From: Tannerella sp.
Lineage (GTDB): Bacteria > Bacteroidota > Bacteroidia > Bacteroidales > Tannerellaceae
Direction of reading: 5' to 3'
Assembly (NCBI GenBank): GCA_031268395.1
Contig: JAIRXI010000049.1
Span: forward strand, 1 to 6,958
DNA: 6,958 nt
This document shows positions 1 through 6,822 of this stretch, piece after piece. The position numbers and the translations under genes were made by a program. Each line of letters starts with the position of its first letter. Positions within the stretch are counted from its first letter, which is position 1. The notes below the pieces were generated by a model. It saw only the letters and a list, made by a program, of their open reading frames with translations, made no database searches and was not told the origin of the DNA.

Positions 1-259
1 CCTTTTCTTTTTCACCGTCCTGTATCCCTGCATACGTCGCGCCCGACAGACGCGACCCCGGGGAGACGAAGCCTGAAAATGTGCGCATACCGGAGTATGC
101 GACCCTTCTCGGGCTGAAAAACTGCGCGACACAGCCCGGTACAGCCCGCCTTTATTTCCGGACCTCTCCCGGTTTGCAGGATCGGACACTCCATCCGGAG
201 AAGATGTCCCCGGAAAGGATCGCGATCTGTGGGGAAATGACGGATCGCACCCGGGAGGC
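1..259. other. No convincing gene; leader or tail region
   Basis: I see no recognisable protein in this stretch on either strand; the short open frames have no family signature. It contains two small inverted repeats, GTCGCG/CGCGAC (36-41 with 51-56) and a tighter hairpin at 84-101, and a short direct repeat, ACAGCCCG, near 130-148. It could be the downstream tail of a gene outside the window or the leader of the repeat array that follows. Neither can be shown from the sequence. Confidence 0.4.
84..101. repeat. Small perfect hairpin, 7-bp stem and 4-nt loop
   Basis: CGCATAC at 84-90 is the exact reverse complement of GTATGCG at 95-101, with the loop CGGA between them. No T-tract follows in either direction, so it is not a classical intrinsic terminator. 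It could be a protein-binding palindrome or an RNA hairpin. Its role is unknown, and a chance palindrome is possible. Confidence 0.35.
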
Positions 260-587
260 GCCCGGCATCACGGGTGAGATAAAAGTCATCACGGGCGAGA
301 TGAAATCTGTCTGGGATGAGATGAAGCCCGTCACGGGTGAGATGAAGGTCAAAAATTGGAAAATGAAATCCGTCTCACCCGTGACGGACTTCATCTCACC
401 CGTGACGGGATTCAAAAACGGGAAAGCGGTTTTCGTCTCACCCGTCACAGGCTTCATCTCACCCCAGACAGATTTTATCTCGTCCCTGATGTCGTTCATC
501 TCACCCGTGATGCCGGGCCTTTGGGAAGAAAAAGCGACAAAACGATCACAGACAATAAACAATAAACCCTTACTGACAGACAATTGA
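204..587 (+). CDS. Doubtful small ORF made of heptad repeats
   Basis: An open plus-strand frame would give 127 residues from ATG 204 (GGAG only 3 nt upstream) or 116 from ATG 237 (GGGG just upstream). Its core is a 7-residue periodicity: the first half reads VTGEMKS-like and the second half ISPVTGF-like, because the underlying 21-bp DNA unit switches orientation. Its TGA (585-587) directly abuts the ATG of the next gene at 588, which would allow translational coupling. Against a real gene, the minus strand is also open across the array and gives nearly the same peptide, as expected from a palindrome with a period divisible by three. I recognise no protein family. It may be a DNA or RNA structural element that happens to stay open. 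Confidence 0.25.
   Translation: MSPERIAICGEMTDRTREAPGITGEIKVITGEMKSVWDEMKPVTGEMKVKNWKMKSVSPVTDFISPVTGFKNGKAVFVSPVTGFISPQTDFISSLMSFISPVMPGLWEEKATKRSQTINNKPLLTDN
260..518. repeat. 21-bp repeat array forming a 91-bp-arm imperfect palindrome
   Basis: Four forward units (267-287, 288-308, 309-329, 330-350) resemble GTCACGGGTGAGATGAAG plus three variable bases. After a divergent AT-rich stretch (351-364), the same unit appears inverted at 365-385 and 386-406. A divergent unit follows at 407-427, then inverted units at 428-448, 449-469, 470-490 and 491-511. Every unit is exactly 21 nt, with no indels. The outer arms 260-350 and 428-518 are reverse complements at about 78 of 91 positions by hand alignment, and the outermost 21 bp (260-280 with 498-518) match perfectly. 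Several of the mismatches would be G-U pairs in a plus-strand RNA. The central inverted units can pair with forward units in other registers, so alternative folds exist. The array lies 69 nt upstream of the next start codon. Its function is unknown. Confidence 0.9.
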
Positions 588-1574
588 ATGGATATGGAAA
601 ATTTAGTAGAAATGTTGAGTGTAACGGCAAACGCCGTTTTGAACAGCGCGGAACTGCTTCTGTTCCGCCTTTGTGAGTCTGGCCTGAGGCCGGAAACGGC
701 ATCCGGCCTCCTGTTTGCCTTCGCCGCCGGCGGAATGATCGCCGGCGAGCTGACGGGCGGAACCCTGGCTGCCGTCGCCCGCTGGCACGGAGGCATCGAC
801 GCCAGGTACACGAATATAAAAAACCTGGTTGGCATCCTCAAGGAAAAGCAGACGGACTGGTCGGTGCCGCAGCCCATGTATGCCGGTCTGGTTGCAAACA
901 GCGACCGCCTGGGCGAACTGATCCCGCTGTGCAAGTCGACCGCCGCCTCGACCGACGACCGCAACCTGCGCAACTCGATCCTGAAAGCCACCGTAGCCGC
1001 GTGTCTTCAGCAGGTCAAAATGTGGGTCTTCGGGAAATATTACGAGGGTGTGGTTACGAAAGACGACATTCACCGCCTCGGCTTCCTGCTCCCCGGCGAG
1101 ACCGGCGGACACAAAAGCCGGTCGGGCCCGGTCGACGTCGTGCCGGAAGTGAAAATCCGCGTCCTGTCGCCCGACGCCGTCAAAATCATCGTCGATCAGG
1201 CCGCGGCCGAAAATGCGGCGCAGGTAGCTCACGGATGGCCTCCGGGCGTCGAATATGTGCTGATCGTGATCACCTCCGTCAACGAAAACAAAGAAATCAT
1301 CCGGCAGGTGACGACCACCCTGCACACCAGTTTCGACATGCCCGAAGGCTGTCACGGGCAGCAGTATGCCGCCAAAGCCTCTTTCCTGAAACACGTCAGC
1401 GACAGTCCGCGCTTCAGCAATGAGGTGACGTTCTCGATGCCGCTTACGACCGGCGACCTGATCGCCGAACTCGACCGCCAGCATCACGAAGATTACGAAA
1501 ATCAGATACGCGAAGTCGAACGCCAGCGCCAGGAAATCGAACGCCTGCAGGCCGAACTGAAAACAAAACTGTGA
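588..1574 (+). CDS. Uncharacterised Bacteroidales protein with coiled-coil C-terminus
   Basis: This is a 328-residue protein that I cannot assign to a named family with confidence. There is no signal peptide or lipobox. Residues about 38-66 are rich in Gly, Ala and Leu and could be a membrane-associated helix or a hydrophobic core helix. Residues about 70-165 look mostly helical and end in the motif LGFLLPGETGG (164-174). Residues about 185-290 alternate like beta strands (PEVKIRVL, VEYVLIVITS, EVTFSMPL), which suggests an immunoglobulin- or FN3-like fold by inference. Residues about 290-328 are highly charged, with spaced Glu, Arg and Gln typical of a coiled coil. The start at 588 has no Shine-Dalgarno, which is usual in this phylum; a second ATG lies at 594. 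The gene sits directly downstream of the palindromic 21-bp array and is separated from susC by an AT-rich gap, so it is probably not part of the Sus operon. The long opposite-strand frame here looks like a high-GC shadow. Confidence 0.8.
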   Translation: MDMENLVEMLSVTANAVLNSAELLLFRLCESGLRPETASGLLFAFAAGGMIAGELTGGTLAAVARWHGGIDARYTNIKNLVGILKEKQTDWSVPQPMYAGLVANSDRLGELIPLCKSTAASTDDRNLRNSILKATVAACLQQVKMWVFGKYYEGVVTKDDIHRLGFLLPGETGGHKSRSGPVDVVPEVKIRVLSPDAVKIIVDQAAAENAAQVAHGWPPGVEYVLIVITSVNENKEIIRQVTTTLHTSFDMPEGCHGQQYAAKASFLKHVSDSPRFSNEVTFSMPLTTGDLIAELDRQHHEDYENQIREVERQRQEIERLQAELKTKL

Positions 1575-1745
1575 TTCAACTGATTTTATGACAGACATGA
1601 TTGGAAAATGTCGGAACGGTGGTTTAGCCGATTCGCAGGATAACAGGATTGGAGATGAATATAAATCAGTTTAAATCAAATGAATCAAACAAATCACAGT
1701 TCCGGAGTATTATATTTTTATAACTTATTTATTATCTTAAATTTC
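1575..1745 (+). promoter_or_regulatory. AT-rich intergenic leader, likely susC promoter region
   Basis: This gap separates the upstream unknown gene from susC and becomes strongly AT-rich from about 1655. Four AATCA motifs lie at 1664-1668, 1674-1678, 1683-1687 and 1692-1696, spaced 9-10 bp, close to one helical turn. TATATTTT (1711-1718) matches seven of eight positions of the Bacteroides -7 consensus TAnnTTTG, but I see no good -33 element, so the exact promoter is not located. AACTGATTT (1578-1586) is the reverse complement of AAATCAGTT (1663-1671). No clear terminator for the upstream gene is visible. Confidence 0.35.
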
Positions 1746-4700
1746 ATGAGTAAAAAGAACGTATTTTTTATGGAAAGATGGAAGAGATGCCGCCTGTATC
1801 TGTGCGCGCTGTTCTTCCTGAGTGGCTCGCTTGCCGGCTTTGCGCAGGGACGGGTGAGCGGTACGGTGACGGACGCCGGCAGCGGCGAACCGGTCATCGG
1901 TGCGAATGTGGTGGAAAAAGGCACCACGAACGGGACGGGTACGGACGCGGAGGGTAAGTTTACGCTCACCGTCGGAAACAGTGCAGTGTTGCAGGTATCT
2001 TATATCGGGTACCTGGCGCAGGAAGTGACCGTGGGTAACAGGACCGTGCTGAATGTGATGCTTGCCGAAGACACGCAGGCGCTGGACGAAGTCATCATTA
2101 TCGGTTACGGCACGGCTAAGCGGCAGGATTTTACCGGCTCGGTAGCTTCCGTCCGGATGGAAGATTCGCCCCTCGCGCTGACATCGAATCTGAATGCGCT
2201 CGAAGCGCTTAAAGGCAACGTGGCCGGACTGGACATCGGTACGACGAACTCTGCCGGCGGACAGCCGTCCATGCAACTGCGCGGACAGAAGTCCATCTCC
2301 GGTTCCAACGACCCGCTGATTGTCGTCGACGGCGTCATCTACATGGGAAGCCTGAACGACATCAATCCGAACGACATCGCCTCGTACGACATCCTCAAGG
2401 ACGCCACCTCCGCAGCCGCCTACGGCTCGCGCTCGGCCAACGGCGTGATTGCCATCACCACGAAAAAGGGGAAAACCGGCAAACCCACAGTCACGTTCAA
2501 TGCAACGGGAGGCATGGAAGTATGGCAGAACAAGCCGGAACTGCTGAAGGGTAAAGAATGGCTCGAATCCGCTCTGGCGCGTCATGGTAATAGCACCGAT
2601 ATTACTTGGATGGCGCCACAGGAAATAGAACGGATGGATGCCGGGCGGGAAATCGACTGGATCGACATGATTAGCCGTACGGGTTATGTACAGGATTATC
2701 AGGCAGCCGTTTCCGGAGCAGGCGAGAAGACGAATTACTACATGTCAACGTCCTATTCCAAGAATCAGGGCATTATGATTGGCGACGATTACGACCGCGT
2801 TTCCGTACTGGGAAAAATCAGCGCCGACATCACCAACTGGTTGCAGCTTGGGTTGGACGGCGCTTATACCCGCTCGGATTTTTCCGGCGCAGGCGCCAAT
2901 CTTAATACGGCATTCGGCGTATCTCCGTACTCGGTATTTTATCGCGATGAAGAAAAGAAATTGATTGAGAAGTATCCTGCTCGTGACGGAGGGGCTCGAG
3001 TCCATCCGTTATGGGGTGTAACGGACGGTTCGCGTGACAATTTGGATGTACGGAACAATTTTCGCCTCAACGCCTTTGCCGTCGTCAAAGTGCCCTGGAT
3101 CGAAGGACTGAGTTACCGCTTTAATTATGCAGGCAACCTGAGCAAGAACCAGTCGGGCGATTTCTACTACGAAACGAATTATGTACAGGAAGGTGAATAC
3201 AATGATCCGACCCGTTATTCGCCGGCTACGTACCAGCGTTTACTGACCAGCGCCAACGGCAATATCAACAATAACTCGACAGGCAGCTGGCTTATCGACC
3301 ATATCCTGACGTATAAGAATACGTTCGGCAAACATGCCGTTGATGTAACGGCGGTAGCCACCCGCGACCGCAGAAACTGGGAACAGATCATTTCACGCGG
3401 AAGCGATTATGCCGCCAACGGAAATACAACTTTAGGCATTAACGGACTGCACAAGGCGACTACACAGAAAGTGGAAATCAGTAAGGATCAACGTTCCAAT
3501 ATCGGCTATTTCGGGCGAGCGTCATACGTATTCGACAACCGCTATTCCCTGATGGCTTCGTACCGTCGCGACGGCGCGTCGGTCTTCGGAGCGGACAACA
3601 AATGGGGAGACTTTGCCTCGGCCGGACTCGCATGGAAAGTGACCGAAGAATCGTTTATGAAACCGGTAGAAATGCTGAACAGTTTGAAGCTGAAACTCTC
3701 CTACGGCATGAACGGAAACCAGGGCCTCAATCCCTACGGTACGCTTTCGACCATCAACAACGGTTCGACGGGCGGCGTGCGCTATGAGTTCGGCAACAGT
3801 ACCATCCTCTACGGCATCACGGCCGGCGCGCTGGGCAATGCCTCGCTGGGCTGGGAGTCGACCTCGTCGTGGAACACGGGCTTTGAATCGGCCTGGCTCG
3901 GCAACCGCCTCTTCTTCGACCTTGACCTCTACTTCTCACGCACGACCAACCAGATTTTCAATCGCACCATTCCGGTGATGACCGGTTTCAAGGAGATGAA
4001 ATCCTCAATGGGTGAAATCGGCAACACGGGCGTCGAACTGACGCTCCGCTCGGTCAATATCGAAAACCGCGACCTGAACTGGACGATGGGCTTCACCTTC
4101 TGGCTGAACCGCAATAAACTGATTCACCTCTACGGCGAAGACATCGACGGCGACGGCCTGGAAGACGACGACATCGCCAGCAGCCGCTTTATCGGCAAGT
4201 CGCTGGGCGCCATCTACGGCTGGGTGCAGGACGGCATTGTGCAGGAAGACGATGCGGCCTATATCCAGATGACCGGAGCCAAGCCCGGCGCACCCAAATA
4301 CAAGGATCTGGACGGCGACGGCGCCATCGACGACGGCGACCGCGAGATTCTGGGCTACGACAAGCCGAACTTCAAGTTGAACATGAGTAACACGCTTACC
4401 TGGAAGAACTGGGAGCTGTATGCCATGCTGGGCGGCACGTTCGGCGGCGGCGGATACTATCAGAAGAGTAATGTCTCGGCCTACATGGTCAGTAACGGAG
4501 GAAATTTCGTCAGCAACACCATTTCCATCCCCTACTGGACGCCCGAAAACCGGAGCAATACCTATCCTTCGGGTGCATTCACCGGCGACGGACGTTTCCA
4601 GGGACTGCAAAGCCGCGCGTATGTACGGCTGCAGGACGTCACCCTGTCCTACACCTTCCGCGAGCCGTGGGTGCGAAGCCTGAAAATTCAGCATTTGAAG

Positions 4701-4835
4701 GTTTTCCTGGCCGGGAAGAATGTCTTTACCATCACCGGATGGGAAGGCGGCGACCCGGAAGTGGGCTCCGTCGTGCGCACGGGCGACTATCCCGTCTTTT
4801 CGACCTATTCGCTGGGAGCCAATATCAGTTTCTAA
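1746..4835 (+). CDS. SusC/RagA-family TonB-dependent outer-membrane transporter
   Basis: This protein forms an outer-membrane barrel that imports substrate delivered by its SusD partner, using TonB-ExbBD energy. Numbering is from ATG 1746 (1029 residues). Residues 1-34 are a signal peptide with a basic n-region (ERWKRCR), a hydrophobic core and cleavage near GFAQ. Residues about 36-111 form the carboxypeptidase-regulatory-like beta domain (GTVTD, GEPVIGANV). The SusC hallmark DEVIIIGYGT follows at about 114-123, then the plug (about 128-240, including VVDGV and YGSRSANGVIAI). The rest is the barrel, ending in a terminal aromatic (GANISF), as expected of the beta signal. Two Asp-rich calcium-loop-like segments occur at about 799-809 and 854-865. 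There is no N-terminal STN domain, so direct coupling to a FecR-type anti-sigma factor is not indicated. The start is uncertain: ATG 1770 gives a compact signal peptide beginning MERWKRC, and ATG 1680 would add an unlikely AT-rich hydrophobic extension. Substrate cannot be inferred. Confidence 0.96.
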   Translation: MSKKNVFFMERWKRCRLYLCALFFLSGSLAGFAQGRVSGTVTDAGSGEPVIGANVVEKGTTNGTGTDAEGKFTLTVGNSAVLQVSYIGYLAQEVTVGNRTVLNVMLAEDTQALDEVIIIGYGTAKRQDFTGSVASVRMEDSPLALTSNLNALEALKGNVAGLDIGTTNSAGGQPSMQLRGQKSISGSNDPLIVVDGVIYMGSLNDINPNDIASYDILKDATSAAAYGSRSANGVIAITTKKGKTGKPTVTFNATGGMEVWQNKPELLKGKEWLESALARHGNSTDITWMAPQEIERMDAGREIDWIDMISRTGYVQDYQAAVSGAGEKTNYYMSTSYSKNQGIMIGDDYDRVSVLGKISADITNWLQLGLDGAYTRSDFSGAGANLNTAFGVSPYSVFYRDEEKKLIEKYPARDGGARVHPLWGVTDGSRDNLDVRNNFRLNAFAVVKVPWIEGLSYRFNYAGNLSKNQSGDFYYETNYVQEGEYNDPTRYSPATYQRLLTSANGNINNNSTGSWLIDHILTYKNTFGKHAVDVTAVATRDRRNWEQIISRGSDYAANGNTTLGINGLHKATTQKVEISKDQRSNIGYFGRASYVFDNRYSLMASYRRDGASVFGADNKWGDFASAGLAWKVTEESFMKPVEMLNSLKLKLSYGMNGNQGLNPYGTLSTINNGSTGGVRYEFGNSTILYGITAGALGNASLGWESTSSWNTGFESAWLGNRLFFDLDLYFSRTTNQIFNRTIPVMTGFKEMKSSMGEIGNTGVELTLRSVNIENRDLNWTMGFTFWLNRNKLIHLYGEDIDGDGLEDDDIASSRFIGKSLGAIYGWVQDGIVQEDDAAYIQMTGAKPGAPKYKDLDGDGAIDDGDREILGYDKPNFKLNMSNTLTWKNWELYAMLGGTFGGGGYYQKSNVSAYMVSNGGNFVSNTISIPYWTPENRSNTYPSGAFTGDGRFQGLQSRAYVRLQDVTLSYTFREPWVRSLKIQHLKVFLAGKNVFTITGWEGGDPEVGSVVRTGDYPVFSTYSLGANISF

Positions 4836-4853
4836 CTATCAAAACAAATCATT

Positions 4854-6647
4854 ATGAAAAAGATGAAAAGATTATTATGCATCAGTCTGGCGCTGCTGGC
4901 CACGCTGCCGGTATGGACAGGCTGTAACGACGATGCGTTCCTGGCCGAAAAACCGGAAACGTTCTATACGGTGGACAATGCCTTCTCGACTTCGGAACAG
5001 GTCGACCAGGTGCTGGTCTCCTGCTATTCGCAAATCCGCATGATGTATTGCGGGGTGGAGGAAAACGAAACGTCCTGGGCTTTCGGCGGCGGCAATGGCA
5101 CGGACATGTTCGACGTGGCCACGCTTCGCCGCGGCTCGCGCTTTAACGACTACGGCATCCTGAATCCTTCGAAAGACGTATTTTATAACAACTATTCGCA
5201 CTGGTACCAGCTGATCGCCAAGGCTAACCTGGCGCTCTACGCGGCCGAACTGCCGCAGATCACCTGGGCGTCCGAGGCCGACAGGGCCTACGCCGCGGCG
5301 CAGGCGCGTTTCTTCCGGGCGTTCTGCTACCGGAACCTGGGCGAGCTGTACGGCGGCGTGCCGATCGTGACCGAAATCACGACCTCGCCGCGCTACGACT
5401 ACGAGCGTACCAGCCGCGTCGAAACCTATCAGTTTGCCATCGACGAACTGGAGGCCATCCTCAACGACCTGCCCGAAACGACGGCTACCCCCGGCCGGCT
5501 GGTGCGCGGCGCCGCGCAGCACACCCTCTGCCAGCTCTATCTCGACAAGGGCCTGGCGCTCGAGGAGGCAGGCAATGCAGGCGAGGCGAAACCGGCCTAC
5601 GACCGGGCGATTACGTATGGCAACGCGCTGATCGACGGCGGGACGTACGGCCTGATGACCGAACGCTTCGGAACCAGAAAGGATGAACATCCCGACTACT
5701 ACTATACCCCGAACGTGGCCGAACAGACGCCTGACCGCCTCTACTCGGCGGCAGGCTATCCGCTGGAAGGCAACGTCTTCTGGGACATGTTCCAGGAGGG
5801 GAACCAGGATTATCAGGACGGGAACCGCGAGGCCATCTGGTGCGCCCAGATCGATTATGCGGCCTACCGGAAGGAAGACGGCAACTCCAAACTGCAATAT
5901 ACGCGCAGCTACGGGCCTGTCTTCCGCGACAACCTGGCCGACATTGTCAACGGGATGCTCGAAGACGTGGGGGGACGCGGGATCGTCTGCACCACGCCGA
6001 CGTTCTACACCCGCGACATCATCTACGAAGACAAGTGGGGCGACGACATGCGCAATTCCGAAGCCGTCTTCCGCCGGATCATCCTGGGCAACATCCCCGG
6101 CTCGCCCTACTACGGCAAGCCGATTCCCTGGAGCGTGCTCTACAAGGAAGGCGATACGCAGGATGCCATCGACGTGGTGAAGACGTTCAATTTCCCCATC
6201 TCCTGCAAGATTGCGACGGACAAGTTCACCGGCCTGGCCGACGGCGAGAACCGCAGTAACCTGTTCCGCGACGAATACCTGATCCGCCTGGCGGAGACCG
6301 TGCTGCTGCGCGCCGAGGCCAAATGGCGCGGGGGCGACAACGCAGGGGCGGCGGCCGACATCAACCTGCTGCGCGATCGCGCCAAATGCGGGTACAGGGT
6401 GCAGCCGTCGGACGTCAATGTGGAACTGATTCTCGACGAACGCGCCCGCGAACTGCTCTACGAGGAGACGCGCTGGAACACGCTGCTCCGCATGGGCGGA
6501 ACAATTGCCTCGGAACGGATCAAAAAGTATGCGTATTTTGACGACCCGCGTGCCACGCTGACGAAGAACATCAACCTCTGGCCCATTCCGCAGCTCGTGA
6601 TCGACACGAACAAGGACAAGCCGATGGCGCAAAACCCCGGATGGTGA
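4854..6647 (+). CDS. SusD/RagB-family nutrient-binding surface lipoprotein
   Basis: This 597-residue protein is the partner of the preceding SusC. In this family the protein is anchored on the cell surface, binds glycan or another nutrient, and acts as a lid over the transporter. Residues 1-23 are a lipoprotein signal peptide with lipobox WTGC; Cys24 is the lipidation site. The acidic residues after it (CNDD) fit the Bacteroidota surface-export signal. Residues about 75-230 carry the helical TPR-like N-terminal region, including ARFFRAFCYRNLGELYGGVP near 150-170. The C-terminal SusD/RagB domain shows RLAETVLLRAEAKWR near 477-491, DERARELLYEETRW near 528-541, and the typical ending LWPIPQ to NPGW. 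Length is normal for the family and the gene is intact. It starts 18 bp after the susC stop with an A-rich leader and no promoter-like gap, so the two genes should share one transcript. A second ATG at 4863 is possible but would shorten the basic n-region. Confidence 0.97.
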   Translation: MKKMKRLLCISLALLATLPVWTGCNDDAFLAEKPETFYTVDNAFSTSEQVDQVLVSCYSQIRMMYCGVEENETSWAFGGGNGTDMFDVATLRRGSRFNDYGILNPSKDVFYNNYSHWYQLIAKANLALYAAELPQITWASEADRAYAAAQARFFRAFCYRNLGELYGGVPIVTEITTSPRYDYERTSRVETYQFAIDELEAILNDLPETTATPGRLVRGAAQHTLCQLYLDKGLALEEAGNAGEAKPAYDRAITYGNALIDGGTYGLMTERFGTRKDEHPDYYYTPNVAEQTPDRLYSAAGYPLEGNVFWDMFQEGNQDYQDGNREAIWCAQIDYAAYRKEDGNSKLQYTRSYGPVFRDNLADIVNGMLEDVGGRGIVCTTPTFYTRDIIYEDKWGDDMRNSEAVFRRIILGNIPGSPYYGKPIPWSVLYKEGDTQDAIDVVKTFNFPISCKIATDKFTGLADGENRSNLFRDEYLIRLAETVLLRAEAKWRGGDNAGAAADINLLRDRAKCGYRVQPSDVNVELILDERARELLYEETRWNTLLRMGGTIASERIKKYAYFDDPRATLTKNINLWPIPQLVIDTNKDKPMAQNPGW

Positions 6648-6675
6648 AGCGTATGAAGCATTAAGAATGGCGAAT

Positions 6676-6720
6676 GGCCGTGCCGGACCGCCGGTACAGG
6701 GACCGGCAACCGGCACGGCC
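6676..6720. terminator. Nested GC-rich hairpin after susD, possible terminator
   Basis: GGCCGTGCCGG (6676-6686) pairs perfectly with CCGGCACGGCC (6710-6720). An inner stem, CCGGT (6691-6695) with ACCGG (6702-6706), can form inside it. It begins 28 nt after the susD stop, where an operon terminator or a transcript-stabilising 3' hairpin would be expected. It lacks a T-tract in either direction, so classical intrinsic termination is not assured. Confidence 0.5.
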
Positions 6721-6752
6721 TCCCGTTCGATGGAAAAAGAATGACATATATA

Positions 6753-6782
6753 AAAGGTATAGATTATAAAGGTATAGATTAT
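6753..6782. repeat. Exact 15-bp tandem direct repeat
   Basis: AAAGGTATAGATTAT occurs at 6753-6767 and again immediately at 6768-6782 with no mismatch. The unit is very AT-rich against the surrounding GC-rich DNA. It sits in the leader of the following HU-like gene, between the post-susD hairpin and the first in-frame codons. It could be a duplicated regulatory site or a slippage product. It encodes KGIDY twice in the frame beginning at ATG 6741, but that frame continues into a shadow of the next gene. Confidence 0.85.
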
Positions 6783-6822
6783 GAAATAGATATACAAGAC
6801 TATTGTAGAGCTTTACGACCTG

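Noticed and set aside
260..518. CRISPR array
   Set aside because: The 21-bp units are contiguous, without unique spacers, and switch orientation midway; no cas genes are present.
260..518. Insertion sequence or MITE with terminal inverted repeats
   Set aside because: The inverted arms are internally periodic and make up most of the element; no transposase or convincing target-site duplication flanks it.
152..991. Minus-strand frame spanning the repeat array and the start of the unknown gene
   Set aside because: It stays open because the 21-bp period is divisible by three and the array is palindromic; much of it is antisense to the plus-strand gene at 588.
603..1598. A 331-residue minus-strand open frame opposite the unknown gene
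   Set aside because: The plus-strand protein shows plausible secondary structure and a coiled-coil tail, whereas the antisense product has shadow-like composition. Plus-strand coding fits better, though without a recognised family the choice is less certain than for susD.
1680..1745. SusC start at ATG 1680
   Set aside because: It would place an AT-rich hydrophobic extension before a complete signal peptide; the region looks like untranslated leader, so ATG 1746 or ATG 1770 is preferred.
4875..6797. A 640-residue minus-strand open frame opposite susD
   Set aside because: It lies entirely antisense to a textbook SusD gene, has no recognisable domain, is rich in Arg, Val and Ala as GC-rich shadow frames are, and begins in AT-rich leader DNA.
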